This document shows positions 35,701-45,039 of a DNA stretch of 47,742 bases, piece by piece. The position numbers were made by a program, and so were the translations under genes. Origin of the DNA: Nitrosomonas communis (GTDB lineage: Bacteria > Pseudomonadota > Gammaproteobacteria > Burkholderiales > Nitrosomonadaceae). The notes under the pieces were generated by a model. That model did not search any database. It was not told where the DNA came from and saw nothing but the letters and a program-made list of their open reading frames with translations. How positions within the stretch are numbered: the stretch's first letter is position 1; every line of letters starts with the position of its first letter. The stretch covers positions 1 through 47,742 of the forward strand of contig NZ_FOUB01000029.1 in assembly GCF_900114745.1 (NCBI RefSeq), given 5' to 3'.

Positions 35701-37099
35701 TTTTCTCAGCACGATTTTCCGCCTTACTATTAGTAGAGATTTTTAATTCGATGCGCCCGACCATCCATACCAGAAGGAGAACAGGTAAACCAAGTAAAGT
35801 AGTGCCTGTGAAAAATAGCGCGTACCCATATGTATCTACAAATTGCCCACTAAAACCAGCAATAAATTTTGGGAGCAGTAACATGGTTGAACTAAATAAA
35901 GCATACTGGGTCGCTGAATAAGCAGAATTAGTCAATCCTGAAAGATAAGCGATAAATGCTGAAGAAGCGATTCCAGCGGAAAGATTATCGGCAGAAATAG
36001 TCAATATAAGGGCAGTGATATCGTGCCCTTTCATCGATAACCAGACAAATAACAAATTAGTCACGGCAGATAAAATTGCACCAAAGAATAAAGTTTTAAT
36101 CACATCCAATCTGACTATCAATAGCCCTCCTATTGCCGCACCTAAAACTGTCATGATGACACCATATACTTTTGAAACAGCTGCTACTTCATCTTTGGTA
36201 TAGCCCATGTCAACATAGAAAGGATTGCTCATCACGCCCATTACAACATCTGAAATGCGGTAAATAGCGATCAAAGTCAGTATCAAGATGGCATAATAGC
36301 CATGCCGTACGATAAAATTCTGAAAAGGCGCAACCAAGGCCCCGTATAACCAGATTAACAATTGTGTAAGAGGGGTATTCAAATTCCAGCGAGCAATCAT
36401 CTGGCTGGCTTGCCTTTCATTTTCCGCAGCCAGATGATGGATTGGAACATCTGGCTCCTGAATAATAAATGTGGTGATAATACCCACCGCCATAGAGGCT
36501 GCCATGGCTAGATAAGCTATTCGCCAAGACTGATAATCATAATCAGTTGGATTACCATCCAGCGAGGCTGCAATCCACAACACTCCCGCAGAAGCCAATA
36601 TCATCGCTAAACGATAACCCGCTTGATAAGTAGCTGCCATCGCACCTTGTAATTTTAGTTCGACTGCCTCGATTCGATAAGCATCTAGGGCAATATCTTG
36701 GGTAGCTGAAGCAAAAGCGACTGCTAATGCAAAAAAAACCATGTGGGAGAGATTTTCAAGTGGGTCAGTACTCGCCATGCCCACCAAAGCGATCGTTATC
36801 ATGGTCTGCGAAAGCAATAACCAAGCACGGCGTCGACCTAGCCATCGCGTTAAGAGCGGTAGGGGAAGACGATCGACCAAAGGAGACCACATCCATTTAA
36901 AGCCATAAGCCAGACCAATCCAGCTTAAATGGCCTATAGTAGTGCGGTCAATACCTGCTTCTCTTAACCAGAAGGATAGCGTGCCAAGTATCAGCAACAT
37001 GGGCAATCCTGCTGAAAAACCTAGCGCGAGCATTCCCATCACCCTGGGGTGCGCATAGATACGACAAACACTCAGCCAGCTAGCAATGGCACTGATCAT
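35687..37099 (-). CDS. ampG: AmpG-like muropeptide MFS permease
   Basis: 470 residues with about 12 membrane segments of major-facilitator type. Landmarks include GFSAGLPMLLILGTLSFWLR at the N-terminus, the loop LVDRLPLPLLTRWLGRRR and ATQDIALDAYRIEAVEL. AmpG imports anhydro-muropeptides for cell-wall recycling. Its ATG overlaps the xth stop by four bases. The pairing with exonuclease III has no obvious functional logic. Confidence 0.88.
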   Translation of the reverse strand: MISAIASWLSVCRIYAHPRVMGMLALGFSAGLPMLLILGTLSFWLREAGIDRTTIGHLSWIGLAYGFKWMWSPLVDRLPLPLLTRWLGRRRAWLLLSQTMITIALVGMASTDPLENLSHMVFFALAVAFASATQDIALDAYRIEAVELKLQGAMAATYQAGYRLAMILASAGVLWIAASLDGNPTDYDYQSWRIAYLAMAASMAVGIITTFIIQEPDVPIHHLAAENERQASQMIARWNLNTPLTQLLIWLYGALVAPFQNFIVRHGYYAILILTLIAIYRISDVVMGVMSNPFYVDMGYTKDEVAAVSKVYGVIMTVLGAAIGGLLIVRLDVIKTLFFGAILSAVTNLLFVWLSMKGHDITALILTISADNLSAGIASSAFIAYLSGLTNSAYSATQYALFSSTMLLLPKFIAGFSGQFVDTYGYALFFTGTTLLGLPVLLLVWMVGRIELKISTNSKAENRAEKITFE

Positions 37100-37869
37100 A
37101 AGTGATGATCGTAATCAATGATGAGCGGCGCATGATCCGAGAAGCGTTCCTGCTTATAAATGGATACGCTGGTTGCTTTGCTGGCGATCACAGGGGTTGC
37201 CACTTGATAATCGATACGCCATCCTATATTTTTCGCCCATGCCTGCCCCCGATTTGACCACCAAGTGTATCGTTCTGGTAATGGCTCAATTTTTCGGAAC
37301 ACATCAATGAAATTTAATTCATCAAAAACTGATGTCAACCAAGCGCGCTCTTCTGGAAGAAACCCTGAATTTTTTTGATTAGCGCGCCAATTCTTTAGAT
37401 CGATTTCCTTATGAGCAATATTCCAGTCTCCGCACAAAATGAATTCTCTACCACTACGAGCCAGCGCCTGTAAAATCGGGAAGAATCGCTCCATAAAAAA
37501 GAACTTGATAGCTTGTCGGTGTTCACCACTCGCTCCTGAAGGAAGATAAATCGATATGATGCTCAAATTGCCAAAATCTGCACGTAAATATCGTCCTTCA
37601 AAATCGATTTCCGGAATTCCTATGCCCTCAATGATTTTGTCAGGTGTATGGCGAGAATACACCCCTACTCCACTATAACCTTTTTTATCTGAACAATGAA
37701 AATAACCTTGATAGCCATTCGGAATTTTTATTTCAGTTGCCATATCATTAAGTTGTGCCTTCAATTCTTGAACACACACAATATCAGCTTGTTGCTGAGG
37801 CATCCATTGAAAGAAACCCTTATTAGCTGCAGAACGCACTCCATTCAAGTTAAGCGTTATAACCCTCAT
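37096..37869 (-). CDS. xth: Exodeoxyribonuclease III (AP endonuclease)
   Basis: 257 residues. Motifs are TLNLNGVRSA, VCVQELKAQ (metal-binding Glu), SIYLPSG, LCGDWNIAH and the catalytic SDHAPLIIDYD. It cleaves abasic sites and degrades DNA 3' to 5' in base-excision repair. Transcribed with ampG. Confidence 0.93.
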   Translation of the reverse strand: MRVITLNLNGVRSAANKGFFQWMPQQQADIVCVQELKAQLNDMATEIKIPNGYQGYFHCSDKKGYSGVGVYSRHTPDKIIEGIGIPEIDFEGRYLRADFGNLSIISIYLPSGASGEHRQAIKFFFMERFFPILQALARSGREFILCGDWNIAHKEIDLKNWRANQKNSGFLPEERAWLTSVFDELNFIDVFRKIEPLPERYTWWSNRGQAWAKNIGWRIDYQVATPVIASKATSVSIYKQERFSDHAPLIIDYDHHL

Positions 37870-38038
37870 ATGAACAACATAACCTATTGATTTAATTTTT
37901 AATAAATATTATTTTACTCATTATTTGCCGTATAATGTACCTACTTTTTGTTTTTTGGCAGAACGCACTATAGATGGAAATGAAACAATAGAGCATACAT
38001 AGGATTTGAACTTGAGCCCTAATCAAGTGGCCCTTTGA

Positions 38039-39346
38039 TTAATGTGCGTATGCAATGGGAACATCGTTCCAATTCGTTGTATAGCAAGGTGACACTTTCC
38101 CCCGATGCATGGCCCATGATTTTCTCTTGCCTGTTGAAAATACCGATAAGGTATCACGTCCATATCTTTGATTTATTTGATCTAACACACACATTAATCT
38201 TGCTGATCTATCCCCTGCGCCATATAGCTCAAACAATGACTCCTGCTGTTTTGCTGCAGAATCAATACAGCTCAAGATTACACCTGTTTTTTTATAAGCA
38301 TAACCTTGCCGGTAGATACACTTAAGACCAAATAGCGCCGCCCTGATCAGCAAGCGTATATCACCGCTGGCATTGGGCAGGGGCACAGTCATGCTGTTAC
38401 TGTATTGTTTATCGTGTTGGCGGAAGGGATTGGTCTGGATAAAAACCTGGATTGCATTACAAACCGAGTGCTGATGGCGCAGCTTTTCTGCCGCACTGCT
38501 CATGTAGCTAGCAACAGCTTCGCTGAGCTCAGGCAAGCTATTAACAAGCTGGCCAAATGAGCGGGAAGAAATGATCTGTTTCCTGGGGGCTGATACTTCT
38601 TCCAATGCCAGACACGATACTCCGCGTAGCTCGTAACCTAAGCGTTCCACCACTACTCCGAACTTGGTACGTAGGCAAGAAGAGGGCGTATCACGTAATG
38701 CTTTCACGGTGCTAATACCAGCTGCATTAAGATGCTGGCTCAATTGTCGTCCCACGCTCCATACTTCGTCCACTTCGAGAACCGATAATAAAGCCTCCAA
38801 CTGTGCGGATGGCATGGAGGCGAGATCACATACGCCATTGAATTCCGGTGGCTTCTTGGCAATGTGATTGGCCAGCTTCGCCAATGTCTTGGTAATACCA
38901 AAGCCAACACATACCGGCAAGCTGGTCCACTGGCGTATACGTTGACGGATGGATTGACCCATGTCCATAGGGGTTGACCAAAATTTGTTCAAGCCCTGCA
39001 GATCAAGGAAACGCTCATCAATCGAATAGACTTCAACATGAGGACTGAAATCACGCAGTATTGTCATCACACGGTCCGACATATCGCCATAGAGAGTATA
39101 ATTCGACGAAAGCGCAATGATGTGATGCTGCTTTGCTAAATCCTTGAGCTTGAACCATGGTGTGCCCATTTTGACCCCAAGCGCTTGTACTTCATGCGAG
39201 CGGGCCACGGTGCAGCTATCGTTATTGGAGAGCACCACCACTGATCGATTGATCAGATTCGGATTGAAGGCACGCTCACAGCTGACATAAAAATTATTCA
39301 CGTCCACCAGAGCGAACATCGGTTGACTGAGAGGAGAGTTGCTCAT
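38039..39346 (-). CDS. umuC: DNA polymerase V catalytic subunit UmuC
   Basis: 435 residues from the ATG at 39346 (MSNSPLSQPMFALVD); the next ATG at 39319 starts at FALVDVNNFYVSCERAFNP and is also possible. A longer open frame reaches back into umuD and is not used. Y-family features are DVNNFYVSCERAF (metal Asp), VYSIDERFLDL (catalytic Asp-Glu) and the helix-hairpin-helix GFGITKTLAKLANHIAKK. A C-terminal UmuC-type tail follows. It performs lesion bypass with UmuD'. It starts 7 bases after the umuD stop. Confidence 0.92.
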   Translation of the reverse strand: MSNSPLSQPMFALVDVNNFYVSCERAFNPNLINRSVVVLSNNDSCTVARSHEVQALGVKMGTPWFKLKDLAKQHHIIALSSNYTLYGDMSDRVMTILRDFSPHVEVYSIDERFLDLQGLNKFWSTPMDMGQSIRQRIRQWTSLPVCVGFGITKTLAKLANHIAKKPPEFNGVCDLASMPSAQLEALLSVLEVDEVWSVGRQLSQHLNAAGISTVKALRDTPSSCLRTKFGVVVERLGYELRGVSCLALEEVSAPRKQIISSRSFGQLVNSLPELSEAVASYMSSAAEKLRHQHSVCNAIQVFIQTNPFRQHDKQYSNSMTVPLPNASGDIRLLIRAALFGLKCIYRQGYAYKKTGVILSCIDSAAKQQESLFELYGAGDRSARLMCVLDQINQRYGRDTLSVFSTGKRKSWAMHRGKVSPCYTTNWNDVPIAYAH

Positions 39347-39353
39347 AGTAATC

Positions 39354-39821
39354 TCACACCACAAAGCGTGTGATCGTTCCCACCACCCCCCATACCTGCA
39401 ATTCTTCATATTCCTTAAAACGAATCGGTAAATAAGCGGGATTTTCGGCATGCAGTTCGATCACACCATCACAAGCATACAGCCGCTTCACAGTGTATTC
39501 ATTGTTAATCACTGCCACCACGATATGTCCGTGCTTAGGCTTGACGGAACGATCCACCACCAGCATATCGCCATCGTATATATCTGCGCCGATCATGGAA
39601 TTACCCACGACACGAAAAAAATACGTCGCTACTTTATTGCGTACCAGATAATGATTGAGATCCAGCCCCTTCTCAACATATTCGTCTGCAGGAGATGGAA
39701 ACCCGGCAGGAATGCGATGCTGCGATAACGGTAATATACAAACGGCAGGGTCAATCTCTGCGCTCTGTAAGGAGGGCAGCGTCGAGGCATTAGTAGGTAC
39801 AAAGGAAACGATGGTTGTCAT
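39354..39821 (-). CDS. umuD: UmuD, self-cleaving polymerase V accessory subunit
   Basis: 155 residues, S24 peptidase family. The autocleavage site is Ala39-Gly40 in HRIPAGFPSPA. The catalytic Ser75 lies in VVGNSMIGADI and Lys112 in NNEYTVKRLYA. RecA filaments stimulate cleavage to UmuD', which joins UmuC. A plausible sigma-70 promoter lies upstream, but no clear CTGT-N8-ACAG LexA box was found, so damage control by LexA is not shown here. Confidence 0.93.
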   Translation of the reverse strand: MTTIVSFVPTNASTLPSLQSAEIDPAVCILPLSQHRIPAGFPSPADEYVEKGLDLNHYLVRNKVATYFFRVVGNSMIGADIYDGDMLVVDRSVKPKHGHIVVAVINNEYTVKRLYACDGVIELHAENPAYLPIRFKEYEELQVWGVVGTITRFVV

Positions 39822-39851
39822 GAGTAGTCTTTAGTACATGATGAGACCGAC

Positions 39852-39881
39852 AGTATAAAACACTCATTTAACGATTAACAA
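39852..39881 (-). promoter_or_regulatory. Possible umuDC promoter
   Basis: On the minus strand TTGTTA (-35) and TATACT (-10) are separated by 18 bp and lie about 30-60 bp upstream of the umuD ATG. Confidence 0.35.
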
Positions 39882-39992
39882 TGTAACGATATGTAAGGGC
39901 GTTTTGCTCTTGCTATCCACGCGTCATGATGTATGCTGAGTTTTGTGGAGTCGCAAGCTTCGTAAAATATAAATATGGAATGGAGGACAAAC

Positions 39993-40184
39993 ATGGAGCA
40001 ATTACCCCGACCTCGATATAGCCAGGAATTTCGTGAGCAAACGGTCAAGTTTTTTAAAGAAAGTGGATTAACACTAGTTGAAGCAGCGAAACGACTATCT
40101 TTACCCAAGGGGGCATTGAAGAACTGGGTTTATGCTGACAGACAAGGTGAACTTACTCCAGGAGGTAAATCAATGATACTATGA
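39993..40184 (+). pseudogene. IS3-family transposase OrfA, truncated
   Basis: 63 residues from an ATG with GGAGG about 9 bases upstream. YSQEFREQTVKFFKESGL and TLVEAAKRLSLPKGALKNW form the OrfA helix-turn-helix. The frame ends early at MIL-stop, and neither the leucine zipper nor an OrfB follows. Only the left part of the IS is left. Confidence 0.7.
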
Positions 40185-40769
40185 TATTATGCAAATCTAC
40201 TTACTGCTTAATCACATGGACTCCATATTTGACAACACACCTCAAACATTCATCAAGCAAAAGAAATAGGCCATTCTATATTTCTGCCAAAGATGCCAGT
40301 CCACTCCCCTTAACAGGCTTATGGGAAAGCAAAATAGCTAATGAAGTGATAATCACTAGCTGTAAGATCCTTACCACCCGCAGTAACGAATTGATGCTTT
40401 CCATCCATGCCCTCATGCCAATAATCCTTCCTCTCGGAGCTTGGAATACATGGTTATCCTCTTCACCGCTATCTGCTGATGTTTTAATGCTATTCTTATG
40501 AAACCGTTCTTATGAAACCGTTCTCTTCAGAACAGATGCAGTTATGGGCGGTGTTACCTGTAGTAAGACGGATAAGTAATCAGGGGGAAAAGTTGATTCA
40601 ACCAGTCAATGGATAGGTAAACATAATAGTAGCTGCGTATCTGATTACTTATCAATATCTTTGATTTTCTCAAACGGTCTCAATCTTTCTAGACAGAGTT
40701 CAAATTATAAGTTACGTAGGAAAAGATGCCGATAGGTTTAATAAAATCATTAAGCAAATGGAGATAATA
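40185..40769. other. Gap with no recognised gene
   Basis: A 106-codon plus-strand frame at 40181-40501 has no protein-like character. At about 40494-40523 TTATGAAACCGTTC is repeated in tandem. Nothing else was recognised. Confidence 0.35.
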
Positions 40770-41027
40770 ATGAGCTGGCAACCAATAAACACGGCACCGA
40801 AGGATAGGAGAATATTGCTTGCTTATGTTAACCCTGATCCCAATGAGTTAACAGAAAAGACTTTGGTGTGTATAGGAAGATATTTTAATAATAAATTTGT
40901 ATATGAAGGTGATAGAACGGCAATAAGATTGTGGACTGCTTCCTGCGATCCAGTAGCCTGGCAGGAATTACCTCAATTTAAGGGGGTGATTGAGAATCTT
41001 AATAAAGACGCTAATATGAAATCATAA
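40770..41027 (+). CDS. DUF551-like phage-type protein
   Basis: 85 residues from the ATG at 40770, preceded by GGAGAT. It starts MSWQPINTAPKDRRILLAY, the hallmark of a DUF551-like family common in phages and genomic islands, and ends with CDPVAWQELPQ, also typical. The family has no known function. It stands alone between IS relics and is probably a phage or island remnant that remains intact. Confidence 0.65.
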   Translation: MSWQPINTAPKDRRILLAYVNPDPNELTEKTLVCIGRYFNNKFVYEGDRTAIRLWTASCDPVAWQELPQFKGVIENLNKDANMKS

Positions 41028-41566
41028 ATGAGTACCCAATATATTATTCCATATAGCATCAAAGATCGATAACAATGGAATGATTTAATGATGAATCGTT
41101 GACACTAATATTTAGAAAAAAGAGCTTATCAAGAATGGCCTTGAATAGATGATAATATCAAAATCTATTCAACCACCTGGTACATAGATTTGCCTCTCTG
41201 TTAGCTCCTGTGCATATATCTTAGCTTTCTCGAAGTCTTGCCAAATTTCTGTCACGATCCCATGGCTTGCATTCCCGCTTTCCTTGAGATGGATGAAGCG
41301 CGTGCTCATGATGCAAAAGTAGCTACTTTTCTACCTTTGTTACCAGGTGCAAGTTAAATTACCTCCGGCAAAGCCGGAGGTAATTTAACTGCCGAAAACA
41401 AACTATGTATAAATATACTGAAGCAGTGAAATATGACTCGATTGCTACACAAAAATTTAATGAATAGTCCGGTAAACTAATTCTGGCAATCTGCAATAAA
41501 TTATTATCTTGCCTCAATCAAGTTGAAAATAGCAATTTTAGTAATGACAGAACGATCGAAACCGAA
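41028..41566. other. Gap before the toxin-antitoxin remnant
   Basis: About 540 bp. It contains a doubtful 46-codon minus-strand frame at 41169-41309 (MSTRFIHLKESGNASHGIV and so on) and the perfect palindrome at 41352-41390. No other gene was recognised. Confidence 0.35.
41352..41390. repeat. Perfect 39-nt palindrome (18-bp stem, 3-nt loop)
   Basis: AGTTAAATTACCTCCGGC, loop AAA, then the exact reverse complement. There is no T-run on the GC side; the AT-rich lower stem extends in both directions. Its CCGGC-AAA-GCCGG top resembles the hairpin at 160-178 next to an IS200-type transposase, so it may be a solitary IS200/IS605 end or a REP-like element. Confidence 0.6.
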
Positions 41567-41722
41567 TTGCTCAAGCTGCGCTATTTTCTAGCAACAGCAT
41601 TTATATATTATACAATCCGCCAGCAGCACATCGTTGTATTGTTTGCGTATGGTAATAAATCTGGTCAAGAGCGAGACATTAAGAAAGGAGAAAATATTTT
41701 TAAAATTCTTGGAGGTTTGAAA
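41567..41722 (+). pseudogene. RelE/HigB-like toxin C-terminal remnant
   Basis: The frame upstream of the antitoxin reads ATAFIYYTIRQQHIVVLFAY then GNKSGQERDIKKGENIFK, matching the last third of Gp49/HigB-type addiction toxins (RIYYxxxxxxIVLLxxGxxKxxQxxDIxxA). The rest of the toxin is missing. There is no stop before the antitoxin ATG, so the two are in one frame. Confidence 0.6.
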
Positions 41723-42001
41723 ATGACTATCAGAACAAGACATTTCGACATTCCTGCACACCTTAAGACGGACGAGGACATTCGCAAGTTCTTGCGAAAA
41801 ACTACTAATTCTAGAGTTGCATCCGATTTTATCCAGGCATTGAACACTGCTGCTCGCGCTAGGGGTATGACCGAAATAGCGGCACGAGCCAGAGTGTCGC
41901 GAGCTAGCTTATACAAATCGCTCTCGGAAGACGGCAATCCGCGATTTGGCACTATTGCCAAGATTGTCGAAGTATTTGGGTGCAAACTTGTAATATTTTG
42001 A
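41723..42001 (+). CDS. Antitoxin of the HigA-like COG3636 family
   Basis: 92 residues from an ATG with GGAGG eight bases upstream. After FDIPAHLKTDEDIRKFLR comes the helix-turn-helix MTEIAARARVSRASLYKSLS and DGNPRFGTIAKIVEVFG, the signature of this antidote family. Such proteins bind the cognate toxin and their own promoter. Here the toxin is only a remnant, so the antitoxin is orphaned. Confidence 0.8.
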   Translation: MTIRTRHFDIPAHLKTDEDIRKFLRKTTNSRVASDFIQALNTAARARGMTEIAARARVSRASLYKSLSEDGNPRFGTIAKIVEVFGCKLVIF

Positions 42002-42185
42002 GGTGTTATAAACGATATGCAGGCAGTCGGGCGTTGATAACCAGGCGAAAGTCAAGCGGAGTTATTTTTTCTTCCTTATAAGTATTGTATTCCTCGCGCA
42101 CGCCCGACCATAGAAAAACTAGTGCGTAAAAAACCGCTTGCTATCGGATGCGGTTGGTCACTTTGGCTCAAATAAAGATGTTATC

Positions 42186-43165
42186 AGTACTGGGCACGAG
42201 ATAAACGATGAGGCAGAAAGCCAAAGCCAGGCAATTTAACCGGAAAGACCGGAATAAGGTAGACAAGATGATTCGGCAGGATATACGTCCTGAAAAGGCA
42301 TCAGCACGACTTGAATTGGAAGATGAATTATTCATAAGCCATGAACGCATCTATCAGTAGCTCTATACAGACAAACTGGCAGGGGGTGATTGGTAGCAAC
42401 TTATGTGTTTGCTATCAGAAACCGCGGCGCAAGCGCCATGCAAGTGGGCGGGAACGACATGGCACACTTCGCAACCGGGTTAACATCGATGAGCAAAGCG
42501 CGTGTATAAGTGATTGGGCAATAACATGATCAGCAAGCACCATCAGGGGGTACTAGTCGCCCTGACGGAGCAGAAATCACGCCATATCCTGTCGGTCCGA
42601 CTACCAGCCAAGCATGCTGAAGGGGTAACAGAAAGGATCATCAACAATCTGCTACCTCCTCACCAGCACAGATGTCACACTGTAATATACCTAACCAGTT
42701 AAGAATGATTCAAAATATATAAGATTTGAAGAGCATCTCAACGGTTTGGTTTTGTTGTTTACGCAATGCTTTGGCGTATGCCAATTTGTGCTAGATGAGA
42801 CAATAAGAATACTCTTTGAATCATTTCTAGCTGGTTTTGCTATATTTGCAATAGCAAGTAATTTGCAGGACATGAAACTATCGCCTCAGAGCTGGAAGCA
42901 GCCATCCACCTTGCACATCCCGACCATTCATGAGAACGAGGATTGAATAAAAACAACAATGGTTTACTACGACAGTATTTGCCCAGGAATATGAAATTGA
43001 CTAATGTTTCCGAGAAACAAGTGTAGCGGGCAGTCGATCGTCTTGATCACCAACCACGCAAAGTACCCGGATTTAGAATGCAGTAGGAGGTATTCTTCAG
43101 CGTACTGGTAAGTTGTACCAAACAGTATCAAAAGTTGCACTTGGAATTGAACTCGCTTAATCTTG
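42186..43165 (+). pseudogene. IS30-family transposase relic, interrupted by a MITE-like element
   Basis: The plus strand in shifting frames gives VDKMIRQDIRPEKASARLE, FISHERIYQ, LYTDKLAGGDW, RHASGRERHGTLRNRVNID, HHQGVLVALTEQKSR and HAEGVTERIINNLLP. After a 144-bp insertion it continues FAGHETIASELEAAIHLAHP and LLRQYLPRNMKLTNVSE to about 43165. These are IS30 DDE-domain segments. Several stops and frame changes show it is dead. An inverted repeat (GTCGGGCGT at 42026 and ACGCCCGAC at 42099) lies upstream. Confidence 0.75.
42693..42836. mobile_element. 144-bp MITE-like insertion inside the IS30 relic
   Basis: AACCAGTTAAGAATGATTCAA at the left and, read on the other strand, AACCAGCTAGAAATGATTCAA at the right are imperfect terminal inverted repeats of about 28 bp (first 20 bases: AACCAG-T/C-TA-AATGATTC). 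Between them lies AT-rich sequence without an ORF. Skipping it joins the two halves of the IS30 frame at VIYLT and FAGHE. It is unrelated to the four-copy MITE family, and I see no second copy in the window. Confidence 0.6.
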
Positions 43166-43528
43166 CTGGGTTTTTGTAAGTTTTATTAAATGGGTATTGA
43201 AGAATTTCTTTGTGACATATTTCCTGAAATCAAATGCAAGGTAGCGCTAGGTTCTCTTGACATTTTTGCTTCATTAATATGTAAAACAGACTTAACGGAC
43301 TTAATACTTCCAAATATACTAAAAAGGCCGCACATGCGGCCTTTTTTATATCTGTCTCGAAAGTCGTAATTATTATTTAAACTACGATTTAATACACTCT
43401 ATTACCAAAGAAAAATGGTAGAAATTCGCTAGTTTACGGTGCTCTGCTCTACTCTATCATCTTACTAAGTTGTAATATTAGAATGTGAGACTAGACAATT
43501 TACAGCTCTTATATGTGACAGCTATGCA
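43166..43528. other. Gap containing a terminator
   Basis: About 360 bp. Apart from the terminator at 43321-43346 I see no gene. Confidence 0.4.
43321..43346 (-). terminator. Terminator downstream of secreted-protein relic
   Basis: AAAAAGGCCGCA (43321-43332) pairs with TGCGGCCTTTTT (43335-43346). It is nearly identical to the hairpin at 45790-45813, which lies downstream of the paralogous gene. Confidence 0.8.
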
Positions 43529-44020
43529 TTATTTCTTCGGATTCTGATTCTGAATCTGATTTATAACATTGACGTTACCATACTTTATGTAATCAGCAGT
43601 TTGAGATTGAATCGCTCATCCGGAAAAATATCCCATTGATAACACGCATATTGGTAACGAGCGAGCTGCTCATTAATAACGCTGACTACCAGAACCACCA
43701 GGAGTGGTAGATGTACCAGAACCACCAGGGGTGCCATATGTACCAGAATCACTAGGAGCACCTGTTGTACCAGAACCACTAGGGGTCCCACCAGGGGTGC
43801 TACCAGTTGTGCCAGAACCACCAGGGGTACTAGGAGTTCCAGGACTACGAGGAGTACCTGTGGTACCAGGACTGGCAGAGCTATCCTGGGGACGAGAGGT
43901 ATCAGGAGTGCTAGTACCACTACCAGGTCTTTTATCATTCGTAACACTCTGAGCGAATACTGTGCTGGTAAACATGAATGTAGTAGTCAACATTATTAAT
44001 GCTAAAGTAGATTTATACAT
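43529..44020 (-). pseudogene. Secreted Gly/Thr/Pro-rich repeat protein, decayed paralog
   Basis: From an ATG at 44020 comes a signal peptide (MYKSTLALIMLTTTFMFTS, ending VFA-QS). A low-complexity stretch of GTTG, TPGGSG and SPGT type follows to a stop at 43673. In the next frame the sequence continues YACYQWDIFPDERFNLK, matching YECACYEWDKFPNERFNL-type sequence of the intact paralog at 45839-46663. A third frame gives NVNVINQIQNQNPKK and a stop at 43529. So the repeat region and C-terminus remain, but frameshifts and loss of about 110 residues of the central domain make it a pseudogene. Confidence 0.75.
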
Positions 44021-44340
44021 AATTATGTCTCCTTAATTTATAGCCACGTGAATAGAAATAGGCTTAATGCATGAAAACTACATTAGCTAATTCTCTTTAT
44101 GTCAGCTAAATAAACTAGAAATAAAAAAGAGGAAATTATAAAAATAAAGAAATAATTAAAAACGAAGAAATTATCAACAAAGCAGATAAATTTTTGAAGA
44201 AAGCATAGATAATTGATCAAGTCAATTTAGCTTTGTTGTTTAACACTATAAAGCAGTAATAAATAACAAAGCAATAATGCAAATGCTTACAATTTTTATT
44301 TTTAAAGAAATATAAAATAGTCGTAAAAAAAATAAATATT
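44021..44340 (-). promoter_or_regulatory. Duplicated upstream region, copy 1
   Basis: This stretch is clearly similar to 46664-46985 upstream of the paralog: shared segments include GATGCATGAAAA-like, CAACAAAGCAGATAAA, CTTTGTTGTTTAACA and AACAAAGCAATAATGCAAATG. The similarity over 300 noncoding bases suggests a shared promoter and a long leader. A single promoter cannot be fixed by eye. Confidence 0.5.
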
Positions 44341-44347
44341 CTTGAAT

Positions 44348-44975
44348 TCAAATAATAAGTGCATAACCCACCAATCTTTCGGCATCTGTTCCTGACAATT
44401 CTCGGAACACCTCGTAAGGCGTCCTAAACCCCAGGCACTTTCTTGGCCTGTTGTTTAGTTTGTGTACAGCATCTAATACCTGCTGGGTGGTCACATCCAG
44501 CAGCCCCGTCGTTTTAGGGAAGTATTGACGTAACAGCCCATTGGCGTTCTCATTCTGACCACGCTCCCACGAGTGATAGGGTTTGGCAAAATAGGTTTCA
44601 CATCCAAGAGTATTCGCTACTTCTTCATGCTTAGCGAACTCCTTGCCATTGTCAAAGGTGAGCGTCTGTACCCAATCCTTGAATACACCCAGCAGGGTGT
44701 TAATACCGCATACCACCTCCTCTGCAGTTTTGTTTGCCACTGGTAGAGCAAGACGTAGCCTGCATTTGCGTTCGTCCAGCGTAACTAATGCGCCCTTGTG
44801 TTCTTGGCCGATCATGGTGTCTGCTTCCCAGTCACCTAACCGTTCTCATCGGTTTGTCACCCCGGGGCACCTATCAATGTCTACCCGATTGGGGATGCCC
44901 TTGCGGCTACCTGTGATACTGCCATAGCGTTTGCGGTATTTTTCGTATGGTGGCGTAAATTCAGGGATAGCTCTC
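44348..44975 (-). pseudogene. IS30-family transposase, 5'-truncated with internal stop
   Basis: On the minus strand: KYRKRYGSITGSRKGIPNR, an internal TGA after TNR, then ERLGDWEADTMIGQEHKG (first catalytic Asp), LTFDNGKEFAKHE (second Asp) and WERGQNENANGLLRQYFPK (catalytic Glu), ending at a stop near 44348. The DDE triad is intact, but the N-terminal DNA-binding domain is missing. It lies between the two secreted-protein paralogs. Confidence 0.75.
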
Positions 44976-45039
44976 TCTCAGGAAATACCCATCAAGTGAA
45001 TGATTTAATACGATATATTCAAGAAGGATTTTCATTAAC

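Noticed and set aside
39822..39900. LexA (SOS) box upstream of umuDC
   Set aside because: Only half-site-like ACTGT was found; there is no CTGT-N8-ACAG palindrome.
40181..40501. 106-codon plus-strand frame after the IS3 fragment
   Set aside because: Composition is not protein-like, there is no ribosome binding site and no recognisable domain.
41169..41309. 46-codon minus-strand frame
   Set aside because: No ribosome binding site or family was recognised; it is kept only as a remark in the gap entry.
43700..43930. Regularly spaced short repeats suggesting a CRISPR-like array
   Set aside because: They are codon-phase repeats coding for Gly/Thr/Pro-rich protein; there are no spacers of constant length, and cas genes are absent.
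43704..43952. Plus-strand open frame rich in PEPPGVP
   Set aside because: It is the antisense of the secreted repeat region; the minus strand has the signal peptide and the paralog.
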